From: an uncultured Lachnospiraceae bacterium
GTDB taxonomy: Bacteria > Bacillota > Clostridia > Lachnospirales > Lachnospiraceae
Direction: 5' to 3'
Length of the DNA: 24,531 bases
Assembly: GCA_902803625.1 (NCBI GenBank)
Contig: CADCQV010000002.1
Coordinates: 1 to 24,531 of the forward strand
Both the position numbers and the translations under genes were made by a program. The notes under the pieces are model-generated. The model was not told the DNA's origin. It was given only the letters and a program-made list of their open reading frames with translations, and made no database searches. Of the stretch, positions 21,962 to 24,531 are shown in pieces (positions within the stretch are counted from its first letter, which is position 1; every line of letters starts with the position of its first letter).

Positions 21962-24531
21962 ATGGGCAAAGGCAAACATATGGAGCGGAAGCTCCGGAAG
22001 GTCAGCATAGAGACCGGAAGTGTTTCCGCTGTATCTGATTTTCTTTTTCTTTCGGATACAAATCCGGAACTGATTCAGAATCTGACACAGAATATTGATA
22101 ATCCCATAATGCAGAAGATGAGAGAGCTTCCGGATATTCCGGCCGAACCACCGATTAATGAAGATATCAGCCGGGGCTATGCTGAGGTGGGTTTCAAAAT
22201 ATCAACAAATTCCTTAAAGAAAAAGAAGAGATTACAGAAATCAGCTGATCTGTGGGAAAAGCAGGTAATCCTTTCCGATATGAAAAAGGAATTTAATTTA
22301 AAGGAGAAGCCGCTGCCACCCGCTGATGAGATGGAAAAAGACTGGTGCTTCAGGGAGTTTTCGGAGCTGGATCTTGATTTTTTTCTGAATTTTGAAAAGG
22401 GGCAGACCTCCTGTGATCATCTCTTTAAGCATTATGAAGAGATAAAGGACATTTTTTTCAGGTATCCCGCCTATGAGGCTGTGGTAACGGAAAGATATGA
22501 CCTTGCATCTTCGATGGGAGAACCTTCTTCAGAGTTGAAGGATGCCATTGCAAAGCTAAAGACACTTCATGACATTAAGGATCATTATGATCTGGTCGAG
22601 ATGATCATGAGGAATAAGTTCTATTCTCTGATAACGGATAAAAAGATATATGAACTGTCCTATGAAGAACTGATGACACGTCTTTCAGAGCTATATAGGA
22701 TTGAGGGTGAACAGAGAAATACCGGGCTTATAGATTTTTATCAGAATCTGATAAGACTTAAGGAAATCGGGCTTTCCGATAAAACAAGTGTTAAGGAAAG
22801 GTTAGATGAATATAAGTACATCCCGGACCGGAAGAAAACCGAAGAAAAGAAAGCAGATCCAAAAAAACAATTAAAGAAGCTTGTGAATCTTTATTCCGAA
22901 ATGGTGGAACATGCCGAAAAGGACAAAACCCTCATTACGAAGACAAGCTTAAAAGTATATAAAGACAGATTTTTTATTATTCACTCTGAGGATATTAACG
23001 ATTATCTTAGTTTATTTAATGAAAAAGACAGAAAAAACGGGAAGATCAAACTGTTTTTGAATGACTATGACCGTTTCCTTAATAATGACTTCTATGACAG
23101 TACGGATACTCTTCATGTAGATATCATAAAAGAATTACCGGATTATGAAGGAGGAATAAAGAGAAAAAAAGCCGATGCTTTAACGATCAGGTTTTCCGAG
23201 GAACAGAAGGAGGGACTAAGGCGTGTTCAGGCTTATGTGCTTGAAAGAGGTATAAATAAAGGCAAGTATGCTTTTATGCACAGTCTTCTGGAAGCACCGG
23301 AAGAGCAGCAGATGCTTGTATTCTATCTGGTTGAGAATGACAGGGAGGAATGCGTATCCCTTCCGGAGTGCTACAGTGCTCTTTATAATTACGTTCCGGA
23401 TATTTCTAAATTTAAGGATAAGAGCTTCGCCGGGTTTTCCAAAGCAATCCGTTCTTCCATGCAGTCAGTCCCTGTTATGGATAAGCTTATAGAGCTTGAG
23501 AATGATATCATAACCGGCGATAAGACAGTGGAAAACAATGAGACACTGGATACAAATATTCCGGAACAGCTTGAGCAGAAAAAGAATGGTCTTATAAACG
23601 CCATAAGGGAAAGGGGTGCCCTGCTCATCTTACTGTACCGGTCTTCCGGTCTGCATCCCGATATGCCTCCTGATATGGCAGCGGACCCTGTTCTCAGGAA
23701 GAGAATGTTTCAGGAGTATAAAAAGATAGGTGAACTAATACGGAGTCTTTTAAGGCTTTATCCTGGAGCTGAAATCAGAAAGCAGGAGTATGAACAGGAG
23801 CTGCAGCTTCAAAAAAACGCTGTACAAAATGAGGATATAGGAAATGAGATCGCCGGAAGCAGTTCAGGTGCCCTTGATTTTATGCAGGAGTATGTCCTTG
23901 GAGAGGGCGTAGGTATTTTTGGCGGGGGACTATCCGCAGCAGGAGGATTAGCAGGGAGACTTGGTGTTTCAGCATCCTTGAATTTTGCTTCATTCGGAGT
24001 AGGGGGGATAACAAGTCTTCTCGGGGCTATAGGAATTGTCCTGAACATAGTGAATACTGCAGGGAACAAGACCCTGTCAACTGCCGATGAGGTGGCAAGA
24101 TGGATAGATATTACGGGAGATATAATTAACGTTAGCGGCGGGGCGACTATTTCCGTCTCTTCCATGATTTCCACCATTGGGGTTGTGGGACAGATGGCTT
24201 CGGAAAGCACCAAATGGATAGGCAGCACTGCAGACACCCTTAAATCCGTGGGAGGAACCGCAGGTACGGTCTCAGCTGTCGGGGGAGCATTGTGTATCGG
24301 TGCCGGAACCATAAAGATCGCGGCCTCCGGAATACAGGCAGTCCGGGGATTAAGTACTGTCAATGATGTCCATAAGGCCAAAAAGACCCTGGCAAAAAAG
24401 GATGCGGGGAAACTTACTGCAGATGAAAAGATCGTATCACAGTTTCTTAAGCATCAGGCCGGGGAAGGAATGATATCGGCCGTCAGTGCAGGTGTCGGGA
24501 TCACAACCGGTTGCCTTGGAATACTCGGAGG
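21962..24531 (+). CDS. Very large protein with Gly/Ala-rich hydrophobic C-part, 3' partial
   Basis: The frame is open without a stop from ATG 21962 to the window end: 856 codons, continuing beyond. GAGG is 5 nt upstream. No signal peptide: it starts M-G-K-G-K-H-M-E-R-K. Residues 1-640 are charged and mostly helical, with Lys/Glu-rich stretches and no recognised enzyme motif. From about residue 645 the composition changes to Gly/Ala/Ser/Val with G-x-x-x-G-type spacing (G-I-F-G-G-G-L-S-A-A-G-G, S-L-L-G-A-I-G-I-V, G-A-T-I-S-V-S-S-M-I-S-T-I-G-V-V-G), like glycine-zipper membrane-active regions. Such a soluble body plus a membrane-insertable part, behind a chaperone-like gene, suggests an effector or toxin loaded by a secretion or contractile injection system. 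That is inference; the C-terminus is not visible. Confidence 0.8.
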   Translation, partial: MGKGKHMERKLRKVSIETGSVSAVSDFLFLSDTNPELIQNLTQNIDNPIMQKMRELPDIPAEPPINEDISRGYAEVGFKISTNSLKKKKRLQKSADLWEKQVILSDMKKEFNLKEKPLPPADEMEKDWCFREFSELDLDFFLNFEKGQTSCDHLFKHYEEIKDIFFRYPAYEAVVTERYDLASSMGEPSSELKDAIAKLKTLHDIKDHYDLVEMIMRNKFYSLITDKKIYELSYEELMTRLSELYRIEGEQRNTGLIDFYQNLIRLKEIGLSDKTSVKERLDEYKYIPDRKKTEEKKADPKKQLKKLVNLYSEMVEHAEKDKTLITKTSLKVYKDRFFIIHSEDINDYLSLFNEKDRKNGKIKLFLNDYDRFLNNDFYDSTDTLHVDIIKELPDYEGGIKRKKADALTIRFSEEQKEGLRRVQAYVLERGINKGKYAFMHSLLEAPEEQQMLVFYLVENDREECVSLPECYSALYNYVPDISKFKDKSFAGFSKAIRSSMQSVPVMDKLIELENDIITGDKTVENNETLDTNIPEQLEQKKNGLINAIRERGALLILLYRSSGLHPDMPPDMAADPVLRKRMFQEYKKIGELIRSLLRLYPGAEIRKQEYEQELQLQKNAVQNEDIGNEIAGSSSGALDFMQEYVLGEGVGIFGGGLSAAGGLAGRLGVSASLNFASFGVGGITSLLGAIGIVLNIVNTAGNKTLSTADEVARWIDITGDIINVSGGATISVSSMISTIGVVGQMASESTKWIGSTADTLKSVGGTAGTVSAVGGALCIGAGTIKIAASGIQAVRGLSTVNDVHKAKKTLAKKDAGKLTADEKIVSQFLKHQAGEGMISAVSAGVGITTGCLGILG

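Noticed and set aside
23809..24381. 190-codon Pro/Ala-rich frame on the - strand
   Set aside because: It is the complement of the Gly/Ala-rich part of the large + strand protein, whose frame is continuous over 2.5 kb with a ribosome binding site.

Overview
The window looks like chromosome of a Gram-positive, moderate-GC, Lachnospiraceae/Butyrivibrio-like Firmicute. This is inferred from strong AGGAGG-type ribosome binding sites, GTG and TTG starts, Sec-exported Lys-rich surface proteins with InlB-type repeats, an AraR-type GntR/LacI hybrid regulator and a lipoprotein sugar receptor. Every gene I can support is on the + strand. No rRNA, tRNA, CRISPR array or transposase was seen.

Region 1 (1-3431) holds two Sec-exported proteins. 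The first is cut at its 5' end and carries three InlB B-type repeats; the second (1875-3371) is unrecognised. A strong terminator ends the unit. Region 2 (3497-12199) is a peptide export locus. It has an NHLM-type exporter: a short membrane adaptor with a TTG start, an ABC transporter with a C39 leader peptidase, and a partner ABC subunit overlapping it by 4 nt. A second transcription unit follows, made of a double-glycine peptide, a 972-residue membrane-anchored surface protein and a second double-glycine peptide, closed by a terminator. Both peptides have short LxxxEL..(I/V)SGG leaders, and their 73-75 residue cores carry paired cysteines like small zinc ribbons. No RiPP maturation enzyme is visible.

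Region 3 (12200-20420) is a pentose/furanose uptake locus: araR, an FGGY sugar kinase (probably a ribulokinase) and a complete YtfQ/YtfR/YtfT/YjfF-type ABC importer. The lipoprotein receptor has an unusual Ala/Asp/Thr tandem-repeat linker. Perfect dyads near the araR and receptor-gene promoters are candidate operators.

Region 4 (20421-24531) has a SEC-C zinc-motif protein with its own extended -10 promoter and terminator. A 377-base intergenic region follows, dominated by a highly structured 173-bp palindromic element and two exact 37-bp direct repeats. It precedes a two-gene unit: a YbjN-like (chaperone-fold?) protein, then a very large protein (856 codons, running off the window) with a Gly/Ala-rich hydrophobic C-terminal part.

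The most unexpected signal is a recurring palindrome. A motif with CGCC...GGCGTTTGA arms lies about 30 nt after a -10-like hexamer in front of the exporter operon, the peptide/surface-protein operon and the YbjN/large-protein operon. It may be a shared regulatory site or RNA hairpin linking the export system to the region 4 operon, or a dispersed repeat family.
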